Shown here piece after piece: positions 49,391 through 61,286 of a stretch of 64,000 nucleotides of DNA. This DNA comes from Siphonodentalium dalli (lineage: Eukaryota; Mollusca; Scaphopoda; Gadilida; Siphonodentaliidae). The translations under genes and the position numbers were made by a program. The stretch spans positions 61,457,897-61,521,896 of the forward strand of contig CP136063.1 of NCBI GenBank assembly GCA_032622095.1, read 5' to 3'. Positions within the stretch are counted from its first letter, which is position 1. Every line of letters begins with the position of its first letter. The notes beneath the pieces were generated by a model that saw only the letters and a program-made list of their open reading frames with translations, was not told where the DNA came from and made no database searches.

Positions 49391-51870
49391 TCCTTCAGAT
49401 TGCGAACTGTACTGTGCTATATGACGTCACCATGTGATCACTCAATTCCCTCCAACTTATGCAAATACGCATTTGCATCTCAGATTTGATTAGACGGTTG
49501 GATAATTTGAGACTAAATGACTTAGCTGTGTATAACACATCATGAACTATACAGCATACTCTGTAATCACTCCACATGTAGTACGGTTATGTGTCACATC
49601 ACTTTCTTATTAACTTGTAAGTCACACTATCGGTGTGAATTTTTTCAACGCTGCCGAATTTCAACACACAACATGGTGCATATTGTAATGTAAATTCATT
49701 ATATCTCCACGCTACCAAGCAGACCAGATCTTCGGTGTTACCAGTATATAGACATCGAGTAGATACCGTGTTGTGAAAATGTGAACAGTGTCGTACAAAG
49801 AACACCTCTTCGAACGTTCTATTTTTGAACACGCGGGAAGAAATGTCATTATTTCCCTGTATCTGTGTAAGCAATTTCGTTGACTAATTTCGATACCAGA
49901 ATAAATCAAAAGCGGTTATTATTATAAATGTATTTTGGACCGCAAACTGCCATATAGATTGAATCTACGTGGGCTTTATTACGTTTAAGTATGGTCATAT
50001 TACTTGGTATAGATACACACATTTGATAAATTCTGTTTATAAATGAATACCGTGTTTTAGGTTGTCAATCTATTGCATATTTAGGTATATTCTTTGTTTA
50101 AAAACTAATTAAATTATTTAAAGAGTGATTTATTTCATACTTTCGGTCGGAGGGTGTTCCGAGTTTTTTAGTCACGTGATGTTTACAATCCATTTTGCCT
50201 TCAAATATCTTTTGGTCATAAAGTACTTAAATAGGCTAATTAGTGTTGACAATATATTGTCAGATTTTATTATCTGTTAACTACACATTGAAGCTCCCTA
50301 TTTTTCGAGTGTTGTTGTGGATTTCGCATATTGTGCGGATACGACCACATTTTACGAAGTGAATTTCTGACACAAGAAACAGCCTGGTCCCTCTCAATAT
50401 ATTGGAATATCAGAGCATCTATCGGTAAATTATTATAGCCTATGAGTGAAAACATGCAGTAATTTTACAGACATGAGTACTGTAAGAAAGTGTAAAATTG
50501 AAAACAACAATTGTTTCATATTTTTTTAATAGATTCCTGTAAGACGGGACAACATTTTACATTTCAAAATGATGTATGTTTTTGATTATAATATTGTATT
50601 GGTTCATTGTGGCCATTTTACAAACCTTATAGTGAATTTGAGCTCATTATTTTAGAAATTTCGGCCATGTGGGAAGAAATTTCAACTCGTGTCACGTTTA
50701 GGATACCCTTAATATATACCTTTACAGACCTCCATGATATGAAGAGTACATTACAAATACACAAAATGACCATTTACAAAAAGGTGGTCGTTAATTTATA
50801 TGCACGAATTTTGACATTAAAGATTGAAATATAGAAACAAAGAAGATAAAATCAAATCGTACACACATGTCCAGTATTAGTCAGATAACATATACATACC
50901 TATACTACCCATCAATCTGCACAAGGCCACGCACGCAATTAAATTAACTTAGGAGCTATGGAAATCACCCGCAGGCATTATCCCACAAACAGGCCAGCAA
51001 GTGTACACACGTATATGGTACATGTATACACACGGAATCACATACATTTACACAGTTATTCCAATTATCAGTCACACTCTAACACACGCGAGCCATCGAA
51101 TTTCTACACGAATAACCACACTCACATCGTCTATAAATACGAGAAAAAATAATGCATATACGTATACCACATCAGACAGACACACAACCTTTACTGTCTC
51201 TCTACTACAAAAATGGGTCTTGGTTATCTATGCGGTCATTAGAATATACCTTTATTGTAATTTATTGTTTTATTGAATAAAACATGAGAAAAACAATTTT
51301 ATTCAGCTGTGACCTAACTGAAGTGTTATATAATTTCCGGTTTAACAGTACACACAATGTGTCGCATTTTTTTTGTAAATTAATCAGTTTACAAGGAAAA
51401 TAAAATCGGATGCGTACTAATTTTGCAAAATCAATAAAGGGAAAACGGTCGAGCGGAACAAGGGTGGGTCACCTGAAACACAGCCTATTTTTATTTTGGC
51501 CTCACCATGTGTGAATCTCCCATGTTGATCATCGCGTGCATGTGACCCTAAGCGACAGGAATTAAGTGAATGTCTCACTTTAATGATGAATTAGTGAATA
51601 TCCTCGCTATATACACCATGGTTGACAAGTTGGATATGAGCATGCACGTATAAACAGAGCATCCGCCACTCACACAACCCCGATGGGAATTCTCTCAAGA
51701 TGTGACTTGTAATCCGCAGTGTTTTAAACATGTACACCAATATTGAAGTTGTGAATTTTTCCCCAGTAGAGCATGTTTTAACCGAGATGTTGTGGTCGAC
51801 GTACATGTATATATACTTCGCTGGTAAATTGATGCCGCCTTTCTGACGACGTATATATATACTGAATGAG
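49391..51870. other. Non-coding stretch
   Basis: Short frames only. 50950-51190 is rich in ACAC/CACA words. No gene, RNA or repeat family recognised. Confidence 0.45.
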
Positions 51871-52378
51871 TTAAATAATAAATTTGAAATAGTTGCTTGG
51901 GTATAAAATAATAATGATTGACGACCCCTGTCCGGAAATGTTTATATCAATTAATATTGATTTTATTTCGAATATTTTATTATCAGATCAGATGATTTAT
52001 TGGGACACTTTATTGGTCTATTTTAGAGCAGACCATTCGGGTAATAACATACATCGATAGAGAGCATTATCAAATTGTAGGCTGTTACTATAGCTACGTA
52101 CCGACGACAAATTTATTGTATTGTTTTTGTCCCATAAGAGATAATGAGTCTAATTAACGTTTAGTTTTGAGAAAAGTACACAACAAACTTTCGGGTATCT
52201 GTTAACAGTAACCACTATTGTACGTTAGCTAAACAATCACACCTTTTTATACCAGAAAATATTCGAAATAAAATCCATATTAATTGAGAGAAGCATTTCC
52301 GGTCTTAGATTCAAATCTAATATTTTCTACCCTGCATGGTAACTATATAATTCATGTTTACAAAGACATAATCCACCT
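51871..52378 (-). mobile_element. TTAA-target element family A, copy 3 (inverted)
   Basis: Reverse-complement relation to 476-994: cccctgtccggaaatgttta, ttaatattgattttatttcg, gttaacagtaaccactattg, aaatattcgaaataaaatcc. The right tip is intact (cataatccacct followed by TTAA at 52379-52382). The left tip is truncated by about 20 bp. The internal sequence has diverged. Confidence 0.8.
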
Positions 52379-52619
52379 TTAAAGATATTTAACAAATACT
52401 TCTATACTAGCCATACATATTTTCAGTTGCTTTCGTCAGGCATGTCTTTTGACAACAGAATCGATTTCTTGCCAATTTCTTCAGTGTTAACCCATCTTAT
52501 CGGGAAGCACGATCACACTGCAATGACACTTGAATTGGTGAATGTCTTAATGCATTGTCGACATTTTTTTTGTAATCCAGTGTCACTATGTGTGTAGTCA
52601 TTCAACTCCATTGAGAGAA

Positions 52620-53163
52620 TCTCGTATCGTAATTCAGTACTATGTATCCTCACGTGTAAAGTCAGGCCATTTGTTTCTGAGTAAATCCCTCGTCACAAAT
52701 ATCACACCAGTATAATACTTGGTTCGCCATGCACATGTCTGGTCATATGCTCTGTTCGCTTAAACCTTTTCGGTTGTTGGAGGTAGTGCATACCTTACTG
52801 CACAGCTGACATTGATATGTATTGATTCAGTGTGTTTTCATGTGTATAGTCGAGGTATGCTGCTAAGAGAACCCATTCTCTCACTTGTATGTATCCTATT
52901 TTGTGCAACGAGCTCACGCTCACAAGTGAATTCCTTCTAACAAGCATCACCCCTATATGGTAACCATGAATTCCTTCTCACAAGCATCACCCCTATATGG
53001 TACAGTAACCATGAATTCCTTCTCATACGCATCACCCATATATGGTAACCATGAATTCCTTCTCAAAAGCATCACCCCTATATGGTAACCATGAATTCCT
53101 TCTCACAAGCATCACCCCTATATGGTAACCATGAATTCCTTCTCACAAGCATCACCAATATAT
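52620..53163 (-). pseudogene. Zinc-finger relic ending in a 40-bp repeat
   Basis: Minus-strand fragments still show finger residues (CDICDEGFTQK near 52700, then stops). From about 52930 to 53163 six copies of a 40-bp unit, ccatgaattccttctcac plus aagcatcacccctatatgg, follow. Read in reverse, the unit resembles the YxCxxCxKxF start of a finger. Forty is not a multiple of three, so the array amplified as DNA after coding was lost. The array resumes at 57024 beyond a 3.85 kb insertion. Confidence 0.7.
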
Positions 53164-56100
53164 GAGGGGGACCACCCCACCCCCTCTGGCATCCGGCCTA
53201 AAATGGGGGGTGGCATCTGGAATACTCTATAACAGAGGGTGGCATCCGGAATACTATTTATACCAATTTAACCCATTGTTGCCAAACGTTTATAGCTAAA
53301 ACAACGCATTGGTAGCATCAAATGTACAATTTATTCTATATATGACCATATGTACTCAAAGAAAGAATGAGACGTGGGAGTGCTATGCAAATATCCCTTT
53401 ACGTTGCTCCATTCCGTCTCCATGTCACAGCATAAAAACCTTCCATGGGGGAATTCTGGGTCGGGTTTTAGCCTCTTCAATGATATTTTTGTTTTGAAAT
53501 TCGCCACACCCAACGATGCGGCCCACTGAGTAACACCGTACTCTTTGATGAGGAGGGTTTTTAGCTCCGATAATGAAATATTGGTTCCATTTGACAGAGA
53601 CAAACAAAAACTCCGCTGTTCCGGACGACGCGATGAACTGAATTCCATCCGGAACGATTAGTCCAGGAGATATTGGTAGACCTTTGCACCCCCCCCCCAG
53701 GACTCAACTTCAACCCACTAATTTTCTTTCTTAATGTCTCCTCTTATTTTTTTCTGTTGTTAACAAAAAAAAAAGTGGCCGCAGAGACTCCAGACAAAAT
53801 GGCGTCCATCATGGCTGCCATTTTTTTTATATGCACCAGGTATCTTTGATCACCATTATAGTAAAGTTGATATAACATGCGGTCTTGTTTCCGCTCGATT
53901 CGTTATGCTAATATACAACCATTACAAATTAGCCAAAAATCCGACACCATAATCCAATATGGCGGTCAACATGGCCACCGAAATGTGAAAATATGCTATT
54001 TTTCTGACATTTCACCACCTTTCGTTTGTCTCTGTGGGAAAATATTGGCATCTTGGCATAAATTTATACATTTATCGTATAGAAGAGTCATTGGCGAACA
54101 CAAGGCGTCCATAATATACATTCACTATGGGATATTTTTGTCCGATATCACGTTTCCCCAAATACCGGTATAATAGGTCAAAGCCGAATCGACGCTAAAG
54201 TTTCGAATCAATGAATGTTATATGCTAACAACACCTATGCATATATAAGTGCAGGAGATACTCGAGCTAGGATTCCTCGTATACCTGAGTTGAGGAATAT
54301 TCGCCCAAATCCAAGAATGCGGCCAAAATAGCCACAGAAATACAAAAATCGCTGATTTTAACATCAGTGAGCGTTATTGTCACGACAACTCAATACCTGC
54401 TTACAATTGTGAGTTGGGAACACTTAGGCCAAGAACTGTCCTTGTACCATAATTATCCAAATAAAAGTCTCCCAAATCCAAAATGACGCTCAAAATGGCG
54501 GACAGATTTTGAAAAATCACCGAAATTCCCTCATATTCACACCATTGAGCATTATTGTCGAGACAACTCCACCGATTCTTACAGTTGAGTTGGAAATACT
54601 GAGGTGAAGTAATTACCTTACATCTCATACAAGAAATTGTTTTCCAAATCGAAGATGGCGACCGAAATTTGAAAACACGCCTACATTCATTTACTTTCTT
54701 GCGATGGGCGTTATTGTTTCACGATTTGTACCCACCATTACATGTTGATATGGAATATTGATATGAAGTATGTATTCATTTGGGTTTGGCAATTGATACT
54801 CACAATCAAGTAGGCGGTCAAGAAGTGTGGGTATATTATGCATTCTTCTACGCCTTAGCAGAAAGTCATCCGTCAAATGTCAGGCTTTCAACATTCGAAG
54901 CCATATACAGAAGTTTTCCGGGTACGTCAGTGCATTAGATGAGTGTGTGAATTGATGAACCATATATTGAGAAGTGGCTGTTTGGGAAGATCACCAGGTG
55001 TACATGTCGTTATCCCCATTAGGTCACCAAAGCTGAAAATACGCAGATAGAGACCGGCACCGGTATATGAAACATTCCTGAAGTTTGGAAAACTGTGTTG
55101 GTGTGAGCGAGATAGATTAATCTGACGAAGAGACAGAAACTGGTCCAGATAATGCTGAATCTGGCAAATCAGAATAAACTCAGGTACTGTTGTTTTGATT
55201 ATTGGAAGTCAAAATATGACTATTCGGCACACCCATATACGGTTACGGCCATTATGGCGCTTAGTGGAGAATGGATATCGAAATGCCACATCGCGATTAT
55301 TAATTGTGGGTTTTCATCCTTCCAGAAGGCTACGACTTATGTTGAACTAATAGATGGCTTATATTATGTACCGTTTTGTCCATCGAAATAATGACAAAAA
55401 GTTGAAATTAGTATGTGATAATATCGACTTCTTTTCAATTTCTGGCCGCCAGTTTGATCGCCATCTTGACTGAGAATTTGTCAAACTACTCAATTGAGTA
55501 CTTCATATAAATTTTCCATATGAACATGTAATTGTGGGCATAAATCGCGTAACAATAAGGCCCATCGTAAGAAAGTAAAGAAATGTGAGCTTGTTTTCAA
55601 ATTTCGGTCGCCATTTTGGCCGCCATCTTCAATTTGGAAAACAATTTCTTGCATGAGATGCAAGGTAATTACTTCACCTCAGTATTTCCAACTCAACTGT
55701 CAGCATGTGTCCAGTTGTCTCGAAAATAATGCCCAATGATGTGGAAATGAGGGAATTTCGGTGATTTTCAAAATATTTCGGCCATTTTGGGCGCCATTTT
55801 AGATTTTGGGTGACTTTTATTTGGACATGATATAAGGACAATTCTACGCCTAAGTGTTCCCAACTCACAATAGTAAACAGGTGTGGATTTTCGTGACAAT
55901 TACGCTCACTGATGTTAAAATCGGCGATTTTTCTATTTCTGGTGGCCATTTTGGCAGCCATCTTGGATTTTGGTGAATATTCCTCAACTCAGGTATAAGA
56001 GGAATCCTAGCTCGGGTATCTACTGCACATATATATACATGGGTGTTGTTATAATAGCAATAACATTCATTGATTCAAAACATTACATCGCGTTCTTAGC

Positions 56101-57017
56101 GTCGATTCGGCTTTGACCTATTATACCGGCATTTGGGAAAACGTGATATCGGACAAAAATATCCCACAATGAAGGTATATTATGGTCGCCTTGTGTTTGC
56201 TAATGACTCTTCTATACTATTAATTTATAAATTCACGCCAAGATGCCAATATTTTCCCACAGAGACAAACGAAAGGTGGTGAAATGTCAGAAAAATAGTA
56301 TATTTTCACATTTAGGCGGCCATCTTTGCCGCCATATTGGATTCTGGTGTCGGATTTTTGGCTAATTTGTAAGGGTTGTATATTAGCATAACGAATCGAA
56401 CGGAAAACAAGACCGCATATGATATCATCTTTACTATAACGGCGATCAAAGAGACCTGGTGCATATAAAACAATGGCCGCCATGATGGACGCCATCTTGT
56501 CTGGAGTCTCTGCGGCCACTTTTTTTTCTGGTTAACAACCGAAAAATATTAGAGGAGACATTTATAAAGAAAGAAAATTAGTGGTGTGAAGTTGAGTCCT
56601 GGTGTGCAGAGGTCGACCAATATCTCCTGGACTAGATGCCTCAAATTTGAGCGCCATGTTTACTAAGTTAAATTTTCAAGGTCGCATGTCGAAGTCTCCG
56701 GCGAAAGCCATCAAGTTATCTCTCATACTATACATTTTGCGTTCACCGTCCACACTATTGTTGTCATTGTTTAGGCCTATAATTGACGAGTGACTATTGT
56801 GAAATGCCGTCGTTTGACGGGTAGGAAAATTAAATATGTGACAACGATAGTTAATTATGAATGCAAAAAACAACACTAAATAATATTTGTCATTGTAATT
56901 TCGGCATCCGGAATACGAAATATACAAGTTTCGGCATCCGGCGTACTGGCACTCGGCATCCGGAATACTCTATATTACCCCCGGAATCCGGCGTACGAAA
57001 AGGGGGTGGCCCCCCTC
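53164..57017. mobile_element. Giant foldback element, 3.85 kb
   Basis: The tips gagggggaccacccc and ggggtggcccccctc are inverted repeats flanked by atatat on both sides (53158-53163 and 57018-57023). Subterminal ggcatccggaatac words occur in both ends. Two long inverted arms (about 53640-54790 and 55490-56650) share caggagatattggt/accaatatctcctg, agtggccgcagagactccag, tgaaaatatgctatttttct and ctttcttgcgatgggcgtta, each in reverse. The arms are built of diverged units of about 190-200 bp. The middle (54790-55490) and two near-end blocks (53250-53640 and 56660-56960) are unpaired. A 105-codon minus-strand frame at 53331-53648 has no recognised domain. No transposase is visible, so it is probably non-autonomous. 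Confidence 0.85.
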
Positions 57018-57023
57018 ATATAT

Positions 57024-57631
57024 GGTAAACGTGAATTCGTTCTCACACGCATCATCCATATATGGTAACAATGAATTCCTTCTCATAAGCATCGCCTATA
57101 TATGGTAACTTATCATTATGGATACTCATGTGTCAAGTCAGATATACAGACTATTTTATGTCACAAACATCGCATTTAAACGGACGATGTGGATCTTGTG
57201 TCTCTCGTTAGCTTTGAATCAAGTCACTCACTTAAACGACGTTTCACCAATGTGGATCCTCATGTGAACGATCAGACTAGTCGTCCTCGTGAATTTCTTC
57301 TGACAGAGGCCACACTTATAGGGCCTTAGATCTGTGTGTATTTTCGCGTGTTTGTTTTACAAAATCCTTTCTGACAAATATCACACTTATTCGACGTCTC
57401 TCCCATGTCGATCCTCTTGTGCACAATCAAATCACCAATTCGAGTGAATACTTGTTGACAAGTATCACACTTGTATGATTTCTCCCCCGTGTGGATCCTC
57501 ATGTGTACAGTCAATGACTCATTGCAGTGAATCCTTTCTGACAAATATCTCATTTATATGCATTCCCACCTGTGTGGAGCCTATTGTGAACAGTCAAATG
57601 ACTCATACGAGCGAATCCCTTCTGACAAATA
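57024..57631 (-). pseudogene. Eroded 3' zinc-finger array of locus 2
   Basis: Two of the 40-bp relic units sit at 57024-57112. Further up, minus-strand fingers are recognisable but broken: HTGEKSYKCDTCQQVF and [11 protein letters not shown] in a short frame at 57553-57326, and above them a finger with AYK-stop-DICQKGF (about 57550). The finger next to the ORF end (SF[18 protein letters not shown], about 57630) has a stop in place of Lys. An extra G in the run ggggg at about 57650 also shifts the frame. Several independent lesions are present. Confidence 0.8.
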
Positions 57632-58993
57632 TCACACTAAAATGACTTCTCCCCCCGCGTGGATCCTCTTGTGAACAGTCAAATTACTCATCTGAGTGAA
57701 TCCTTTCTGACAAAATTCACACTTATACGGATTCTCGCCCGTGTGGATCCTCTTGTGTACAGTCAAATAACTCATCTTAATGAATCCTTTCAGACAAATA
57801 TCACATTTATATGGATTCTCTCCCGTGTGGATCCTCTTGTGTACAGTCAAATTACTCATCTGGGTGAATTCTTTCTGACAAATATCACACTTAAATGAAT
57901 TCCCCCCTGTGTGGATCCTCTTGTGTGCAGTCAAATTACTTTTCTGAGTGAATCCTTTCTGACAAATATCACACTTATATGGTTTCTCGCCCGTGTGGAT
58001 CCTCTTGTGTACAGTCAAATAACTGATCTGGGTGAATCCTTTCTGACAAATATCACATTTGTATGGTTTCTCGCCCGTGTGGGTCGTCATGTGCACAATG
58101 AGACTACTCTTCTGGGTGAACCCTTTCTGACATATGTCACACTTATATGGTTTCGCGCCTGTGTGGATTTCCTTGTGTACAGTCAAATAACTCTTCGAAG
58201 TGAATCCTTTCTGACAAATATCACACTTAAATGGTTTCTCGCCCGTGTGGATCCTCATGTGCGCAGGCAGACTACTCATCTGTGTGAATCCTTTCAGACA
58301 AATATCACACATATATGGATACTCGCCCGTGTGGATCCTCTTGTGTACAGTCAAATGACTTATCCGAGCGAATCCTTTCTGACAAATATCACATTTGTAT
58401 GGTTTCTCGCCCGTGTGGATCGTCATGTGTACAGTCAAGTTACTCATCTGAGTGAATCCTTCCTGACAAATATCACACTCATACGGATAGTCGCCCGTGT
58501 GGATTCTCTTGTGTACAGTCAAATAACTCTTCGAAGTGAATCCTTTCTGACAAATATCACATTTAAATGATTTCTCCCCCGCGTGGAACCTCTTGTGTAC
58601 AGTCAAATGACTTTTCCGAGCGAATCCTTTCTGACAAATATCACATTGGTATGGTTTCTCGCCCGTGTGGGTCGTCATGTGTACAGCCAAGTTACTCATC
58701 TGAGTGAATCCTTTCTGACAAATATCACACTCATACGGATTCTCGCCCGTATGGATCCTCTTGTGTATAGTCAAATAACTGATCTGGGTGAATCCTTTCT
58801 GACAAATTTCACATTTATATGGAAACTCGCCCGTGTGGATCTTCATGTGCACAGTGAGACTACCCTTCTGGGTGAATCCTTTATGACATATGTCACACGA
58901 ATATGGTTTCTCGCCCGTGTGGATCCTCTTGTGTGCAGCCAAATGACTAATATGAGAGAATCCTTTCTGACATATATCACATTGATACGCCAT
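57632..58993 (-). CDS. C2H2 zinc-finger protein, 16 tandem fingers (locus 2)
   Basis: 453-residue single-exon frame of sixteen 28-residue C2H2 fingers, all with four zinc ligands as far as I can read. It starts [12 protein letters not shown] like locus 1. An in-frame TAA just upstream and the sequence ACAGGAGAGATGG make this Met the natural start unless an exon is spliced on there. Its fingers are more varied than in locus 1 (ISH, KGS, ISY, MSN, KSH, KSY at the recognition helix; EFPYKC, KSFKC and YPYEC linkers). It ends HAGGEVILV because of a one-base insertion in a G run, after which finger sequence continues out of frame. It probably encodes a nuclear DNA-binding protein of unknown target with no effector domain. 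It could still be a recently truncated gene. Confidence 0.85.
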   Translation of the reverse strand: MAYQCDICQKGFSHISHLAAHKRIHTGEKPYSCDICHKGFTQKGSLTVHMKIHTGEFPYKCEICQKGFTQISYLTIHKRIHTGENPYECDICQKGFTQMSNLAVHMTTHTGEKPYQCDICQKGFARKSHLTVHKRFHAGEKSFKCDICQKGFTSKSYLTVHKRIHTGDYPYECDICQEGFTQMSNLTVHMTIHTGEKPYKCDICQKGFARISHLTVHKRIHTGEYPYMCDICLKGFTQMSSLPAHMRIHTGEKPFKCDICQKGFTSKSYLTVHKEIHTGAKPYKCDICQKGFTQKSSLIVHMTTHTGEKPYKCDICQKGFTQISYLTVHKRIHTGEKPYKCDICQKGFTQKSNLTAHKRIHTGGNSFKCDICQKEFTQMSNLTVHKRIHTGENPYKCDICLKGFIKMSYLTVHKRIHTGENPYKCEFCQKGFTQMSNLTVHKRIHAGGEVILV

Positions 58994-59477
58994 CTCTCCT
59001 GTTTCTCTTCTTTACAGTCGGATTACTCTTTTATTGGAGCCAATCTGCTATATATCAATTTTAGTTGTGCTTCACCCAAGTGGATCCTCATTTGTCGAGT
59101 CTGATAATCATATCCATTATATCCTGCTTCACAAGCATTACATTTAAACGAAGGATCGCATAATTACGGATCCGCATGTTAGTCATTTCAACGGATGAGT
59201 ATATGGCGTGTCACGTGATCTCACCGGATGGGTGGATGGCGTACCACGTGGTTCACCGGATGAGTGACTGCCGTTCACACCGGATGAGTGTATGGCCTTC
59301 CACGTGGTCTCACGCCGGATGAGCATATGGTGTGTCACGTAGTCTAACACACTTTTCTTCACAGCCACGTGGACTCAAACCGGAATGGAATATTTTATTA
59401 GCAAACGGTGTGACATCTTTCCACCACCAAGGCACTGAAGTTGATTGTGTCCGTTTCCATGGTGCTGATCCCGAATA
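58994..59477 (-). other. Spacer upstream of zinc-finger ORF 2, with finger remnant and CACGTG repeats
   Basis: Same arrangement as 38193-38606: the decayed upstream finger at about 59060-59150 (aagcattacatttaaacgaa on the plus strand) and a block at 59185-59365 of about five loose 36-40 bp units built on caccggatgagt, atggcgt and cacgtg (gtgtcacgtgatc, taccacgtggtt, ttccacgtggtc, gtgtcacgtagtc, agccacgtggac). Locus 1 has fewer units. Confidence 0.6.
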
Positions 59478-59583
59478 TTAATGGAAGTTGTATCTGAGCG
59501 GGTTTGTGTCCAGTTTAAAAGTTCGGAAGATCAAGCGGTCGTCAGCATAGCACTTGCTGGAGTCACAGGGCATGAAGTTATCA
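59478..59583 (-). CDS. Candidate terminal exon of an unknown gene (copy 2)
   Basis: Paralogue of 38607-38712 with the acceptor gtcttttcattccag, the same phase and a stop at 59478-59480. The product contains SKCYADDRLIFRTFK and ends RYNFH where copy 1 ends RYNFL. Three residue changes are visible by eye and no frameshift. It lies about 485 bp upstream of the zinc-finger ATG on the same strand, a similar distance to locus 1. Function unknown. Confidence 0.5.
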
Positions 59584-59659
59584 CTGGAATGAAAAGACAA
59601 TATCAAGATAAATGATAATATAATAAAACAGCGACCATGGTGAAGGGACAACACAACGG

Positions 59660-59994
59660 TACATTATATCCAGTATATTCGTGCAGCAGAAACAAAGCAA
59701 CATTATATATGTATATAAAGTTTATAAATTATGTTGGTACATACATGTAGACAAGTGGTCCTGTTCCATCCCGTTTTTATCACAAAATTGTATTAAATAA
59801 TTATTTTAAATCTCGGAGTAAATAAAGAGCGTTTAAACAGAATAAAAAGAGGCTCAGTGGAGAATCCTAAATTTTATAGAAATCTGCCGACCCAAGCCCG
59901 TTAACAGAGCTGTTGTCAAACCAAGGAGTGACCACCTCCTATATAAAGCTAAAACTGTGCAATATACTGGAGGCCTGATTGTATACCCATATAA
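59660..59994. other. Non-coding stretch
   Basis: Similarity with locus 1 ends near 59655. Nothing recognised before the palindromic array. Confidence 0.45.
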
Positions 59995-60530
59995 AAATGT
60001 ACCATGGTAAACCTAGATATTACCAAGGTTTTACCAAGGTAAATCAATATATACCTCGGTAAACCAAGTATTACCTCGGTAAACCAAGTATTACCTCGGT
60101 AAACCAAGTATTACCTCGGTAAACCAATATATACCTAGGTGATACCATGGTAATATGTGATTTACCTTGGTAAGTTTACCAAGATATACCGAGGTAAACC
60201 AATATATACCTAGGTAAGTCAAGATATACCTTGGTAAGTCAAAATATACCTTGGTAAGTCAAAATATACCTCGGTAAGTCAAAATATACCTTGGTATATC
60301 TCGGTATATCTGGACTTACCTCGGTATATATATTAACTTACATTGGTATACCTCGGTAAGTCCAAATATACCTTGGTATATCTCGGTATATCTGGACTTA
60401 CCTCGGTATATATATTAACTTACATAGGTATACCTCGGTAAGTCAAAATATACCTTGGTATATCTCAATATTTCTGGACTTACCTCGGTATATATATTAA
60501 CTTACATAGCTATATTTTACATTTGACTAT
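59995..60530. repeat. Palindromic tandem array, tacctcggta core
   Basis: Units of 20-21 bp (gtaaaccaagtattacctcg, then gtaagtcaaaatataccttg) give way to three larger units of about 70 bp with tatatctcggtatatctgg and tatatattaacttaca. The core acct(c/t)ggt is itself nearly palindromic, so the array can fold at many places. Sparse ctaccatggtaa copies extend to about 60950. Confidence 0.85.
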
Positions 60531-61235
60531 ATATGCTTCCACAGTATAATACCATATAACAAGGTACCGTAGGCCTACTCTATTATGAGTATTTAACACA
60601 GCATACTACCATAGTAAACTTTCCAGGTACTCCAGTTATCACGGTCAGACTGCTGCCACAGTATTTTCCCCATATATAGTGTAGAATACCATTGTGAAAT
60701 TACCACCTATACTATGTTCTACCATGATAAAAGTAACGTCAATGTGGTCTCATGAAGTCATCTTAGTTACTGAGTTTTCACCAGAATTCTACCATGGTAA
60801 TTTTCCACTTATTGTGGTCTACCATGGTAAAAGTTACTTTAATAATGTGTTTACTTTAATAATGTGTTTGTAAACAGGTAAATGTCCATGTATTGTGTGG
60901 TAAAGGTAAAATGTCTCCCTTTGTTTGTTTACCGTGGTAGGCCTAGCTATTACAGTTTCCCAAAGGGGTCATTCTGTCGTCCTTGGCTGTCTGAGTATGC
61001 TTACAGCAAGTATATCACTTCAAAACGTGATCGGTGGTAATCATGTACGTCCGTAGGAGTTGCTTCTTTAACTTGAAGCAAATCGGTTATAACTGAATAT
61101 TTTAAAAGTAATATAGTTGGATAGTTACTGTTTGTTTTCATGCTTTATATTTTCTTATGCTGGATATGCATTTGTCTTTATAACACACAAAATATTATAT
61201 GAATATTTGAATCGCTATTAAGCACAACCTTTTAA
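60531..61235. other. Fringe of the palindromic array and unassigned sequence
   Basis: Scattered taccatggtaa-type words to about 60950, then plain AT-rich sequence up to the LINE. No ORF1-like gene is visible upstream of the LINE endonuclease. Confidence 0.5.
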
Positions 61236-61286
61236 ATGTACGCACTTCATCTTATGTGCGTCATTTTGTTATATTTTCACAGCAAA

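Noticed and set aside
53331-53648. 105-codon minus-strand frame inside the giant foldback as a transposase remnant
   Set aside because: No catalytic motif or recognisable fold, and no counterpart in the opposite end. Kept only as a note in the element entry.
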